Shown here one piece after another: positions 7,829-16,820 of a DNA stretch of 64,000 nucleotides (positions are counted from its first letter, which is position 1; the number at the start of each line of letters is the position of its first letter). A program made the position numbers and the translations under genes. Source of the stretch: Streptomyces sp. DH5 (GTDB lineage: Bacteria; Actinomycetota; Actinomycetes; Streptomycetales; Streptomycetaceae); the NCBI RefSeq assembly GCF_020873915.1, contig NZ_JAHWGP010000018.1:1-64000 (forward strand), in the 5' to 3' direction. Under the pieces are notes generated by a model. It had not been told where the DNA came from. It searched no databases and saw only the letters and a program-made list of their open reading frames with translations.

Positions 7829-9151
7829 TCAGCGCTGCAGCGGCATGGTCCAGCAGTTGGAGCGAGTGGGCTCGCCCGCGAGCCGGTCGGTCAGCCACTC
7901 CACCGCGTCGCCCTGGTCGGTGAGGAGCGGCGCCAGGTGGTTGGTGAGGATCTTGTCGCCGAGGTTGGGCAGATGGACGGCCTTGTAGGTCACGTCGCCG
8001 CCCTTCTTGCACCAGTCCACGGCCAGTCGGCGGGCCTGCTCGTGGGGGACGATGTCGTCCTGGACGCCGGTGGCCAGGCGGACCGGTCCGGTGGGCCGCA
8101 TCGTGCCGATGCGCTGCTTGTCGAGGGCGGCCTGGGCGGCGGGCTCGGCGGCGATGACCTCGGCGAGGGACTTCCCGCTCGTGGTCCACTTGGTGCTCTT
8201 GGTGAAGCCGTAGCCGAGGATCGCGTCACCGACGCAGGTGGTGGAGATGTCCTTCAGCGCGGCGCGTCCGGTGGCGTTGACGTTCGCCTCGACGACCCGG
8301 CGCAGTGCGGGCTCGGCCTGCGCGAAGCCGTTGATCGACCAGCCCAGCGCGCCGGCCAGCGCGCTGCCGTCGATGCCCTTCATGACGGCCGTCAGATCGG
8401 CGGGCGGCGCCCCGCTGTAGGTTCCGGCGAGCGGGACGTCGGGCGCGTAGGTGCTCTGGAGCTCGGCCGCGGACGCGCTCGCCCCGCCGCCCTGGCTGTA
8501 GCCGTACATGCCCACGCGGGAGGCGGCCGTGACCGACGCGCCCGGGACGGAGCGCGCGACGCGGGCGGCGTCCAGCATGGCGTGTCCCTCGTCGACGCGG
8601 TTGACGTAGGTGTGCAGCCTGTCCGTCGCGCCGAGGCCGACGTAGTCGGTGACGACGACGGCCGCACCGGTGGCGAGCAGCCGGTAGACGGCCAGCGTCT
8701 CGTATCCGAACGACACGGTCTCGCCGTTGAGCGTCAGCGGGTTCTGGAGGGCCAGCGAGGGGGCGCACTGGTCGCCCTGGCCCATGGTCCCGGAGCCGAC
8801 GACCACCAGGGGCCGGGGGCCGGCGCCCTTCCAGGCGGCGGACGGCTCGACGTAGACCCCGGTGACGGCCACCGGCTGCCCGGCCGAGTCGGTGGAGGTG
8901 TACATGAGCCGGGTCGCGGTGCCCGGCAGGGTGCGGCCGTCCAGACCGGGCAGGCTCAGACCGAGGCGCAGCGGTTCGTGACGGACCAGGACGCCGTTGC
9001 CCGCGGGGAGTTCGGCGGGCGGGGTGTAGAAGGCGGGGATGGTGACGCCTCGCGAGACCACGGGGTCGGTCGCGGCGGCGGGCGGTGCGCTCACGCACAC
9101 ACAGGCCGTCGTGGCGACGACGGTGGTCAGCACGCTGCTGATACGGCTCAC
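7829..9151 (-). CDS. Secretory lipase family / alpha-beta hydrolase, exported
   Basis: A 440-residue exported hydrolase. A Sec signal peptide precedes AAATDPVV. An acylated-ester-type hydrolase core follows, with nucleophile elbow GYSQGGG (Ser in YGYSQGG) after a TDYVGLGATDRLHTY segment, the pattern of the secretory lipase (LIP) family. A late GVQDDIVPHEQARRL supplies the acid residue, and the catalytic His is probably in LTNHLAPL. Substrate could be triglycerides or short esters. It is monocistronic, with two operator-like repeats in its promoter region. Confidence 0.82.
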   Translation of the reverse strand: MSRISSVLTTVVATTACVCVSAPPAAATDPVVSRGVTIPAFYTPPAELPAGNGVLVRHEPLRLGLSLPGLDGRTLPGTATRLMYTSTDSAGQPVAVTGVYVEPSAAWKGAGPRPLVVVGSGTMGQGDQCAPSLALQNPLTLNGETVSFGYETLAVYRLLATGAAVVVTDYVGLGATDRLHTYVNRVDEGHAMLDAARVARSVPGASVTAASRVGMYGYSQGGGASASAAELQSTYAPDVPLAGTYSGAPPADLTAVMKGIDGSALAGALGWSINGFAQAEPALRRVVEANVNATGRAALKDISTTCVGDAILGYGFTKSTKWTTSGKSLAEVIAAEPAAQAALDKQRIGTMRPTGPVRLATGVQDDIVPHEQARRLAVDWCKKGGDVTYKAVHLPNLGDKILTNHLAPLLTDQGDAVEWLTDRLAGEPTRSNCWTMPLQR

Positions 9152-9205
9152 GGCTCACTCCTCGCTCTGCTCCAGAAGGTGAAACGTGAAACTAGCAGCG
9201 CTTAC

Positions 9206-9246
9206 TTACCGTTGGTAACTCCCGAGTAAGTTACGGCACGGTAACT
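9206..9246. promoter_or_regulatory. Two operator-like inverted repeats upstream of the lipase
   Basis: TTACC-gtt-GGTAA at 9206-9218 and AGTTAC-ggcacg-GTAACT at 9229-9246 lie 55-95 bases upstream of the lipase start at 9151. A wider CTTAC...GTAAG pair (9201-9205 and 9226-9230) overlaps them. The spacing and A/T-rich character resemble TetR-type operators. No TetR gene is in the window. Confidence 0.45.
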
Positions 9247-9274
9247 TTTGGGGTGAGGGGGCGGGCGCACACGG

Positions 9275-9308
9275 GAACGGGCCCGCCGGTCGCCCGGCGG
9301 GCCCGTTC
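9275..9308 (-). terminator. Intrinsic terminator of the streptogrisin-type protease gene
   Basis: A perfect 15-bp stem (9275-9289 with 9294-9308) and a four-base loop, 17 bases beyond the protease stop on the minus strand. Confidence 0.75.
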
Positions 9309-9324
9309 GCCGACTGACGGGCGG

Positions 9325-10500
9325 TCAGGCCGTGTGCAGTGTCAGCCCGTAGCGGTTGAGTATCTCGTTGACCGGCTGGAACCAGGTCTCGCCCCCGCCG
9401 GAGCAGTTGCCCCAGCCGCCGGAGGTGACGCCCTGCGCCTGGTCGCCGCTGATGAACGAGCCGCCCGAGTCGCCGCCCTCGGCGCACACGCTCGTCTTCG
9501 TCATCTGGTGTACCGCGCCCTGGCTGTAGTTGACGGTCTCGTTCTTCGCCAGGACCCGGCCGCAGTGCCAGCGGGTGGTGGAGCCCGAGCGGCAGACCGA
9601 GGCCCCGACCGGCGCCTCCGCCGAACCGCGCACGAGCTGGTCCGAAACCGTGCCCCAGCCGAGCACCACCGGTACCGTCCACCAGCCGCTGCCCACGTTC
9701 ACCCAGGCGTAGTCGTTGCCCGGGAACGAGGAGCCCTGGAAGTTGCCGATGTAGGAGCCGTCCCAGCCCCTGACCTGCTGGCCCACCCCGCCGCAGTGCC
9801 CGGCCGTGACGAAGCCGCCGTGCACCGAGAAGCCGATGGAGCAGCGGACGTTGCCGGTGTAGTAGGGGTCGCCGCCGACGGTTCCGGCGGCGAACGTCTC
9901 GGCCTGCGCGGGGACGGTCCGCACGGTGACCGGGCCGGCCTCCCGGGCCTTGCCGACGAAGGCGCGGACATCGTTGTCGGACCGCTCGCCGTCGACGACG
10001 TTCACCACGACCGTGTTGGCGGCCGGGTCGACGGACCAGCTGCTGACACCCGGCGGTGCGTCGAGGCGGTCGATGCGGGCCTTGGCCGCGTCCAGTTGCC
10101 CGGCGGAGTGCTCCACGGTGCGGACCGTGGCGCCGGACGCGCGCAGCGCCTCGACCGTGGCGGCTCGGGCGTCCGCGGTGACGGCGACCGTCAGCTTCTC
10201 GCTTCCCGCGTCGAACCAGGCGCCGCCGTAGGACGGTCCGGCGGTCTTCCGCGCCTCGGGCACGAGGTCGGTGGCCCGGCGTTCGGCGGCCAGCCGGTCC
10301 TCCGCCTGCGCGCGGGTCAGGCCGAAGTCCCGCTGCATCGCGTCCAGCAGAGCGGTGGAAGCGGGCGCGGAGCCGGTGGCGCGGGTGGCGGGGGAGCCGG
10401 GCGCGTCCTGTGCCGAGGCGGGCAGGGTACCGGCCGCGGTCCAGCTGCCGATCAGGAGCAGGGCGGCCACGCCGGCACGGGTGAATCTGGTGCGTCTCAT
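9325..10500 (-). CDS. Streptogrisin-type serine protease (S1), secreted with alpha-lytic prodomain
   Basis: A 391-residue pre-pro-protease. The signal peptide (AALLLIGSWTAAGTLPASA) is followed by a ~160-residue alpha-lytic-protease prodomain containing the foldase-like region around SWSVDPAANTVVVNVVD. The mature chymotrypsin fold probably starts near TVGGDPYYTG. The catalytic triad is His235 (TAGHCG), Asp263 (GNDYAW) and Ser345 (GGDSGGS), and three Cys pairs are consistent with streptogrisins. ATG 10500 is chosen because it begins the signal peptide; longer upstream frames are proline/arginine-rich. A LacI-type palindrome lies 51-66 bases upstream. Confidence 0.9.
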   Translation of the reverse strand: MRRTRFTRAGVAALLLIGSWTAAGTLPASAQDAPGSPATRATGSAPASTALLDAMQRDFGLTRAQAEDRLAAERRATDLVPEARKTAGPSYGGAWFDAGSEKLTVAVTADARAATVEALRASGATVRTVEHSAGQLDAAKARIDRLDAPPGVSSWSVDPAANTVVVNVVDGERSDNDVRAFVGKAREAGPVTVRTVPAQAETFAAGTVGGDPYYTGNVRCSIGFSVHGGFVTAGHCGGVGQQVRGWDGSYIGNFQGSSFPGNDYAWVNVGSGWWTVPVVLGWGTVSDQLVRGSAEAPVGASVCRSGSTTRWHCGRVLAKNETVNYSQGAVHQMTKTSVCAEGGDSGGSFISGDQAQGVTSGGWGNCSGGGETWFQPVNEILNRYGLTLHTA

Positions 10501-10550
10501 GGAGGGTTGCCCTTCGTCGTTCCAGCAAGGTGGGGGCGGAACAACCGCGC

Positions 10551-10566
10551 GTGAGAGCGCTCTCAC
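10551..10566. promoter_or_regulatory. LacI-type operator palindrome upstream of the protease
   Basis: The perfect 16-bp palindrome GTGAGAGCGCTCTCAC. Its central 14 bases are identical to the palindrome upstream of the GH64 gene (57174-57189). A central CG within an inverted repeat is typical of LacI-family operators. Confidence 0.6.
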
Positions 10567-10711
10567 CGCGAGGTGAGCAGAGCGTAGCGAGCCGGTGGGT
10601 GTCAGGTCTATGCCAATGCACGGTCCAATTCGGCCGACGGGCCCTCCGTCACGCGCCCCCGCTGCCCAGCCGTCGTGGAGTCGACTCGACCGGCCTGCCC
10701 GGCCGTTCCGT

Positions 10712-11635
10712 TCAGCGCGTGTCCTGCTCGGCCCGCTCGGCCTCCGCGGTGGCGTCGTCCGCTTCCCGCCGGGCCCGCGCCAGCGCGTCCGCGGCCGTCC
10801 GGACCTGCTTCCCCGCCTCTCGCTGCTCCCGTTCGGCCCGCTCCACGGCCGCACGTCCCTCCCGGAGTTGCTCCTTCAGCGCCGACACCCGCTCCCCGGC
10901 CTGGCGGCGGCGCTCGCGCGCCGCCGCCAGCGAGGCCTCGGCGTCCTCCTGGCCGGCACGCCGGGCGCGCAGCCCCTCCTCGGCGGCCCGGGCCGTCTCC
11001 CGTGCGCGGGCGAGCCGTTTCGCCCGCTGCTCCGCCAGCCGGTCCCTCCTCCCGTCCATGACGGACGGGGCGCGGGACGCCTTCCGCGCCGGCCCCTTCC
11101 CGCCGGCCGCCCCCGCCGGGGAGCCCGACGGAGGGAAATCCGACGGCGGGGTGAGCACACTCTCCACGCGCCCCTCGGCCCACACGCCGGCCGCCTCAGG
11201 GTCGGCGAGCACGGCACGCAGGGTCGTCTCGACGTCCCGCCGCACCGACTCCGACAGCGGATGGCCGGTCTCCCGCGCCAGCTCGGCAGCCTGCCGGGAC
11301 AACTCGGAGACGACGCGCCGCCGCTGGGCCGACAACTCCTTCAGCCCGCTCGGATCCAGCGCGGCGTGGGCCTCGCGCAGCGCCCGTCCCAGTTCCAGGA
11401 ACCGCTCCGCCTCGTCGGGCCGGGAGCGCCGGAGCGGATTGGCCGCCCAGGCCGCGACGGTGGGGCGGCGGGCGGCGTGGATGCGGCGGGCGTCACCGGC
11501 CCGTCCGGTCGTCCGGGCGGCCGCGGCCCGCTCCTCCCGCCGGGCGACGAAACCGGACGGCGGCAGCACGTGGAGCTCGTCGAGGACGGCCTCCACGTCG
11601 TCGTCCCCGCCGTCCCTCGCGCCCTCGCGCCGCAT
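10712..11635 (-). CDS. Hypothetical coiled-coil protein
   Basis: A 307-residue soluble protein not assigned to a characterised family. The N-terminal half (FVARREERAAAARTTGRAGDARRIHAARRP..., ELGRALREAHAALDP) is helical. A Pro/Ser/Gly linker (TPPSDFPPSGSPAGAAGG) separates it from a C-terminal half very rich in Ala/Arg/Glu (from about residue 190), with heptad-like spacing throughout. That is a predicted long coiled coil. No signal peptide or membrane segment is present. ATG 11635 is preferred, since the upstream extension is arginine-rich translation of a DNA tandem repeat. It may be a structural or scaffold protein; function is unknown. Confidence 0.65.
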   Translation of the reverse strand: MRREGARDGGDDDVEAVLDELHVLPPSGFVARREERAAAARTTGRAGDARRIHAARRPTVAAWAANPLRRSRPDEAERFLELGRALREAHAALDPSGLKELSAQRRRVVSELSRQAAELARETGHPLSESVRRDVETTLRAVLADPEAAGVWAEGRVESVLTPPSDFPPSGSPAGAAGGKGPARKASRAPSVMDGRRDRLAEQRAKRLARARETARAAEEGLRARRAGQEDAEASLAAARERRRQAGERVSALKEQLREGRAAVERAEREQREAGKQVRTAADALARARREADDATAEAERAEQDTR

Positions 11636-12007
11636 GATCCCCAGACTCCACCGAACCCGGCGCCCGCGCATGCGGGACCGTGCCCCAGACGGCACGGAAC
11701 GGCCCGGGCCCGACGGCGGACGATGCCTCAGGCCACGGCCCGGCGGAGTCACCCGGCCCTCCAGGACCGGCAGCCGAACGCGCCGGCCGTCCTGCCGCCG
11801 ACCGGTGCGCCGAACGCGCCGGCCGTCCCGCCGCCGACCGGAGCGCCGAACGCGCCGGCGGCCGCCACGACGGGCGGCGCACCCGTCTGCCGCACCCATC
11901 AGGATTGAATGCCACGTCAGCGGGCACTATGGGCCGGCGACCGGGGTACACCCCCACGACCGAGCGGGCCGCTGCCGACGGCCGGGTTCCACGAAGGAGT
12001 TGGTGCG
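11636..12007. other. Intergenic region between coiled-coil gene and mrp operon
   Basis: Divergent spacer holding the 36-bp tandem repeat (11775-11858), a possible promoter (TTGAAT 11905-11910, 17 bases, TATGGG 11928-11933) and the strong ribosome site AAGGAG 11994-11999, eight bases before the mrpA GTG. No gene is supported. Confidence 0.5.
11775..11858. repeat. 36-bp tandem repeat, two full copies plus a partial third
   Basis: Copies begin CGAACGCGCCGGCCGTC at 11775 and 11811, with a 12-base third start at 11847. The two full copies differ at only a few bases. The period is a multiple of three, so every frame translates it as a 12-residue repeat (for example NAPAVLPPTGAP), but neither strand shows a credible gene here. 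Confidence 0.8.
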
Positions 12008-14836
12008 GTGCTGTTCCTGCTTGCCGCCCATGCGGGAGTCGCGGCGGCGATCCCCTGGTGGCAGCGCCGGCTCGGCCGTGCCGTGTGGATCGTGGCTGCC
12101 CTGGTACCGCTGGCGACGGTGGTCTGGGCGAGTACGCGGGCGGCGGCCGTCCTGGACGGCGGGGACTACCAGGAGGCACTGTCCTGGGCCCCGTCACTCG
12201 GGCTGACGATCGACCTGAGGCTGGACGCCCTGTCCCTGCTGATGCTGTGGATCGTCGCCGGCGTCGGAGCCCTGGTCCTGCTGTACTGCCGGTACTACGT
12301 CGAACGGGACGCGGGCCGCCAGGCAGCCCTGCTGCTGGCCTTCGCCGGGACGATGGCGGGACTCGTGCTGGCCGACAACCTCTTCGTCCTGTACGTCTTC
12401 TGGGAACTGACCACGGTCGCGTCCTTCCTGCTCATCGAGGGCCGCGGTGAGCGCGAGGAGGAGCGCCGCGCCGCCCGGCAGGCGCTGCTGGTGACCACGG
12501 CCGGCGGCCTGGTCATGCTGCTCGGGTTCATCATGCTCGGGCAGTCCGCGGGCACCTACCGCGTCTCGGAGATCCTGGCCGACCCGCCGCGCGGAGGCAC
12601 GGTGTCCGCCGCGGTGGTGCTCGTCCTGATCGGCGCGTTCGCCAAGTCCGGGCAGATGCCGCTGCACGGCTGGCTGCCCGCCGCGATGGTGGCCCCCACA
12701 CCGGTGAGCGCCTACCTGCACGCGGCCGCGATGGTCAAGGCCGGGGTCTACCTGGTGGCCCGGCTGGCACCCGCCCTGGCCGAGGTGCCCCCGTGGCGGC
12801 CGATGGTGCTGGCCGTGGGCCTGACGACGATGGTGCTGGCAGCCTGGCGCGCCCTGCGCGCGACCGACCTGAAGCTGCTCCTGGCCTACGGCACGATCAG
12901 CGAACTCGGCCTGCTGACCGCCCTGCTGGGAGCCGGCACGCGGACCGCCGCGCTCGCCGGCACGGTGATGCTGCTCGCCCACGCGATGTTCAAGGCGGCG
13001 CTGTTCCTGACGGTCGGCATCCTGGACCGCCGGACGGGGACGCGGGACATCCGCGAATTGTCGGGGGCGGGGCGCCGGATGCCCGTGCTGTGCGCGTTCG
13101 CCGTGCTCGCCGCCGCCTCGATGGCCGGCCTCCCGCCGCTGCTGGGGTTCCTCGGCAAGGAGGCCGCCCTGGAGGCCTTCTGGAAGGGCACCGACATCGG
13201 GGCGCACGCACTGCTCGGCGTGGCCCTGGTCATCGGGTCCGCCCTGACCGTGGCGTACGCCGCCCGTTTCGTGACGGGCGCCTTCGGCGGACGGCCGAAC
13301 GAGGCGGTGAGCCGTGCCGAGCGCCCCGCGGCCGGGTTCGTCGCGCCGGTGGCCGTGCTGTCGGCAGCGGGCCTGGTGCTCGGTGCCGGTTACGCGGCCA
13401 CCGCGGCCGTCGCGACCGCCTACGCGGACGTGTATCCGCCGGGCCCGCACGGACCGTACGACCTCGCCCTGTGGCACGGCTTCACCCCCGTGCTCGGACT
13501 GTCGGCGCTCACCCTGGTGCTCGGCGGACTCGTCCACGTACGGGGGCGCAAGGCCTCGGACGTTCGCCGGCTGCCCGACGTGCAGGACGCCTTCGACCGC
13601 GCGACCGCGGCCCTGAACCGGCTGGCCACGGTCGTCACCCGGCACACCCAGGTCGGATCACTGCCGGTCTACCTGACCGTGCTGCTGGCCACCCTGGTGC
13701 TCGTGCCCGGTGTCGCACTGGCGGCCGCGGCCCCCTCGCTGGGCTCCCCGCAGGCGTGGTGGTCCCCGGTCGAACCGTTTCTCGCGGTGGTGGTGCTGGG
13801 GGCGGCCGCGGCCGTGGTCGCCACCCGGCACCGGCTGACCGGCGTGCTGCTCGCCGGTGCCGTGGGCTACGGGGTGGCCGCGGTGTTCGTGGTGCGCGGC
13901 GCGCCGGACCTGGCGCTCACCCAGTTCCTCGTGGAGACCATGACGCTCGTCATGGTGGTCTTCGTGCTGCGCAAGATGCCGCCCCGGTTCAGCCCGGGCC
14001 GGAGCACGGCGCGAGCACGTGTCCTGCGGGCCGCCGTGGCCGGCGCGGTGGGCGTCCTCGTGACCTGGTTCGCCCTGGTCGCGCCCGCCGCCCGCACGGC
14101 CCCGGCGATCTCCGCGGAGTACGCGGAGCGAGCCCCGGAGACCGGCGCCAAGAACATCGTCAACGCGATCATCGTCGATTTCCGGGCGCTGGACACCGTC
14201 GGGGAGATCGCGGTGCTGCTGGTCACGGCGATCGGAGTCATGAGCCTGGTGCGGGTGCGCGGAGCCGACGAGCGCACGGTGAGCGGCGGACCGGGCGGGA
14301 TGTTCCCGACCGCGCACTGGGACGAACCGGAGCGGACCTGGCTGCCGGGCGCGGACGAGCGGCCCGGCGGAGAACGATCGGTGCTGCTGGAGGTGGCCAC
14401 CCGTCTGCTGTTCCCCTCGATCCTGCTGTTGTCGCTCTTCCTCCTGTTCTCCGGCCACTACCACCCGGGCGGAGGCTTCTCCGGTGGCCTGGTGGCGGGC
14501 CTCGCGTTCGTGCTGCGGTACCTGGTGGGCGGACGGACGGACCTCGGGGCGGCCGCACGCGTACCCGCGGGCGTGGTCGCCGGCTCGGGTCTGCTGCTCG
14601 CGGCCGCCGTCGGCCTCCTGCCGCCCGCTTTCGGCGGCGTGCCGTTGGAGAGCACGCTGGTGACGCTCCATCCGCCGGTACTGGGCACGGTCGAGATCGC
14701 GACCAGCCTCTTCTTCGACGTGGGTGTCTATCTGCTCGTCGTGGGAGTCGTTCTCAAACTGCTGACCGGGGTGGGCGTCACGCTCCGCGGCGACGGCACC
14801 CCGGCGGACACGGAGAGGGAGGGGACGCCCCGGTGA
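12008..14836 (+). CDS. mrpA: Mrp Na+/H+ antiporter subunit A fused to subunit B domain
   Basis: A 942-residue polytopic membrane protein, the largest subunit of the multicomponent cation/proton antiporter. The proton-translocating core related to NuoL/N is visible in FWELTTVASFLLIEGRG, the KSGQMPLHGWLPAAM loop with its conserved Lys, and LAHAMFKAALFLTVG. After about residue 790 the MrpB hallmark LFLLFSGHYHPGGGFSGGL appears, so A and B are one polypeptide as in many actinobacteria. GTG 12008 follows AAGGAG at an eight-base spacing. The stop overlaps mrpC. It is involved in sodium/alkali resistance and pH homeostasis. Confidence 0.92.
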   Translation: MLFLLAAHAGVAAAIPWWQRRLGRAVWIVAALVPLATVVWASTRAAAVLDGGDYQEALSWAPSLGLTIDLRLDALSLLMLWIVAGVGALVLLYCRYYVERDAGRQAALLLAFAGTMAGLVLADNLFVLYVFWELTTVASFLLIEGRGEREEERRAARQALLVTTAGGLVMLLGFIMLGQSAGTYRVSEILADPPRGGTVSAAVVLVLIGAFAKSGQMPLHGWLPAAMVAPTPVSAYLHAAAMVKAGVYLVARLAPALAEVPPWRPMVLAVGLTTMVLAAWRALRATDLKLLLAYGTISELGLLTALLGAGTRTAALAGTVMLLAHAMFKAALFLTVGILDRRTGTRDIRELSGAGRRMPVLCAFAVLAAASMAGLPPLLGFLGKEAALEAFWKGTDIGAHALLGVALVIGSALTVAYAARFVTGAFGGRPNEAVSRAERPAAGFVAPVAVLSAAGLVLGAGYAATAAVATAYADVYPPGPHGPYDLALWHGFTPVLGLSALTLVLGGLVHVRGRKASDVRRLPDVQDAFDRATAALNRLATVVTRHTQVGSLPVYLTVLLATLVLVPGVALAAAAPSLGSPQAWWSPVEPFLAVVVLGAAAAVVATRHRLTGVLLAGAVGYGVAAVFVVRGAPDLALTQFLVETMTLVMVVFVLRKMPPRFSPGRSTARARVLRAAVAGAVGVLVTWFALVAPAARTAPAISAEYAERAPETGAKNIVNAIIVDFRALDTVGEIAVLLVTAIGVMSLVRVRGADERTVSGGPGGMFPTAHWDEPERTWLPGADERPGGERSVLLEVATRLLFPSILLLSLFLLFSGHYHPGGGFSGGLVAGLAFVLRYLVGGRTDLGAAARVPAGVVAGSGLLLAAAVGLLPPAFGGVPLESTLVTLHPPVLGTVEIATSLFFDVGVYLLVVGVVLKLLTGVGVTLRGDGTPADTEREGTPR

Positions 14837-15264
14837 ACTCGGTCGACGTGACAATGGCACTGGTGGTGGGCGGCCTGTTCACGGCCGGATTCCACCTCAT
14901 GCTCCAGCGGTCGCTGATGCGGATCGTCTTCGGCTTCATCCTGCTCGGCCACGGCACCAACCTGTTGCTGGTGGTCGTCGGGGGCAGCCCCGGACGGCCA
15001 CCGGTACTGGAAGGGGAGGGAGCGGATGCCGCGCGCACGGCCGACCCCCTGCCGCAGGCCATGGCGCTCACGGCGATCGTGATCACCTTCGGCCTCACCG
15101 TCTTCCTCGTGGTCCTGGCCTACCGGTCCTGGCGTCTGTCCGGGCACGACGAGGTGCGCGACGACGTGGAGGACCGGAGGATCGGAACCGCCCGGGAACG
15201 CGCCGAGCACGATGCCGGACCGGAGCACGGTACGGGCGGCACGACGAAGGGGGACAACCCATGA
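14833..15264 (+). CDS. mrpC: Mrp antiporter subunit C
   Basis: A 143-residue NuoK-like membrane subunit. Three hydrophobic segments are visible, including RIVFGFILLGHGTNLLLVV and PLPQAMALTAIVITFGLT, the latter being the strongly conserved MrpC/NuoK sequence. A charged C-terminal extension of about 40 residues follows. GTG 14833 overlaps the mrpA stop and the stop overlaps the mrpD ATG. Confidence 0.92.
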   Translation: MNSVDVTMALVVGGLFTAGFHLMLQRSLMRIVFGFILLGHGTNLLLVVVGGSPGRPPVLEGEGADAARTADPLPQAMALTAIVITFGLTVFLVVLAYRSWRLSGHDEVRDDVEDRRIGTARERAEHDAGPEHGTGGTTKGDNP

Positions 15265-16820
15265 CGGGGGCACTGCCGGCCCTTCCCGTGCTGCTGCCGG
15301 TCCTGGGCGCGGGCCTGTCCCTGCTGCCTCTGCCCCACGCCGTGGTGCGCGCCCTCGGCATGGGCATCCTCACCCTCGTCCTGGTCTGCGAGAGCGCACT
15401 CCTCGTCCTGGCCGACACGCGCGGACCGCAGGTGCTGCACGTCGGCGGCTGGCCCGCGCCCCTGGGCGTCACCCTCGTGGCCGACCGGCTGTCGTCCCTG
15501 CTGCTCACCGTGTCGACGCTGGTCGCGCTGGCCGTGCTGGTCTTCGCCATCGGCCAGGGCGCGGCCGAGGACCGCCCCCGCTCCGCGGTGGTCTTCCACC
15601 CCGCCTACCTGCTGCTCGTCACGGGCATCAGTCTGGCGTTCCTGTCCGGCGACCTGTTCAACCTCTTCGTCGCCTTCGAGGTGATGCTCGCCGCGTCCTA
15701 CGTCCTCATCACCCTGAACGCCGACGAGAACCGCACCCGCGCGGGAATGACGTACATCATCGTGAGCCTGACGTCGTCCCTGCTGTTCCTGTCCCTGATC
15801 GCCCTGGTGTACGCGGCCACCGGCACCGTCACACTGGCCCAGCTCGGCCCCCGGCTCGCCGAGCTCCCCGACGGGCTGCGCGGCACCTTCGCCCTGCTGC
15901 TGCTGACGGTCCTCGGTATCAAGACGGCCATCATCCCGATGCACTTCTGGCTGCCCGACAGCTATCCCACCGCACCCGCGCCGATCACCGCCGTGTTCGC
16001 CGCTCTGCTGACAAAGGTCGGTGTGTACGTACTTCTGCGCACCCAGACGCTTCTCTTCCCCCGCGGCGACGTGTGGATCCTGCTGGCCTGCGCGGCGATC
16101 ATCACCATGATCGTGGGGATTCTCGGTGCCATCGCCCAGGACGACCTCAACCGTCTGCTGTCCTTCACCCTCGTCAGCCACATCGGCTTCATGCTGTTCG
16201 GGCTGGCCCTCTTCGACACCCAGGGCCTGACCGGCTCCATCCTCTACGTCGTCCACCACATCGTCGTCCAGGCGGCGCTGTTCCTCGCCGCGGGCCTCGT
16301 CGTGGGCCGTACGAGGACCGCGGCGCTGCACCGCATGAAGCGGCGGCCGCGCCCGGGCACCCTGGTCGTCGTACTGTTCGCGGTCCCGGCCATGAGCCTG
16401 TCGGGAATCCCGCCGTTCTCCGGCTTCGTCGCCAAACTGGCCCTGCTGCGCGCCGGAGTCGCGCACGGCGGCCCGGAGGCGTACGCGCTCGCCGCGGCGG
16501 CCCTGCTCACCAGCCTGCTGACGCTGTACGCCATGATCCGGGTGTGGACCGCGGCCCTCACCGCACGGTCGGCGGACCACGGCCAGGCACCACCGCCGAA
16601 GCCGGACGGCCGGGTGGCCGGTCCGGGTGTGCCGGACACCCGGACGGCCCGCCCGGGCGCGGCGCGGATGATGAACGCCGCCGCGGTCGGCATGACGGTG
16701 GCCGGGCTCGCGATCGCCGTGTGTGCGGGGCCGCTCGCACGACTGGGCGAACGAGCCGCGGAGGACCTGCTGCACCCGCAGGAGTACCGGTCCGCGGTCC
16801 TCGGGAAGGGGGACCGGTGA
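15261..16820 (+). CDS. mrpD: Mrp antiporter subunit D
   Basis: A 519-residue second NuoN/L-like membrane subunit, with about fourteen hydrophobic segments. LFNLFVAFEVMLAASYVLI, GIKTAIIPMHFWLPDSYPTAP (conserved Lys and His in the proton path) and LNRLLSFTLVSHIGFMLFG are diagnostic. A hydrophilic insert of about 35 residues (PPPKPDGRVAGPG...) near residue 440 lies before the last membrane helix. Overlaps of four bases on both sides show coupling in the operon. Confidence 0.92.
   Translation: MTGALPALPVLLPVLGAGLSLLPLPHAVVRALGMGILTLVLVCESALLVLADTRGPQVLHVGGWPAPLGVTLVADRLSSLLLTVSTLVALAVLVFAIGQGAAEDRPRSAVVFHPAYLLLVTGISLAFLSGDLFNLFVAFEVMLAASYVLITLNADENRTRAGMTYIIVSLTSSLLFLSLIALVYAATGTVTLAQLGPRLAELPDGLRGTFALLLLTVLGIKTAIIPMHFWLPDSYPTAPAPITAVFAALLTKVGVYVLLRTQTLLFPRGDVWILLACAAIITMIVGILGAIAQDDLNRLLSFTLVSHIGFMLFGLALFDTQGLTGSILYVVHHIVVQAALFLAAGLVVGRTRTAALHRMKRRPRPGTLVVVLFAVPAMSLSGIPPFSGFVAKLALLRAGVAHGGPEAYALAAAALLTSLLTLYAMIRVWTAALTARSADHGQAPPPKPDGRVAGPGVPDTRTARPGAARMMNAAAVGMTVAGLAIAVCAGPLARLGERAAEDLLHPQEYRSAVLGKGDR

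Noticed and set aside
11636-11899. 88-residue N-terminal extension of the coiled-coil protein
   Set aside because: It is translated tandem repeat, arginine-rich and lacks a ribosome site; the internal ATG begins protein-like sequence.
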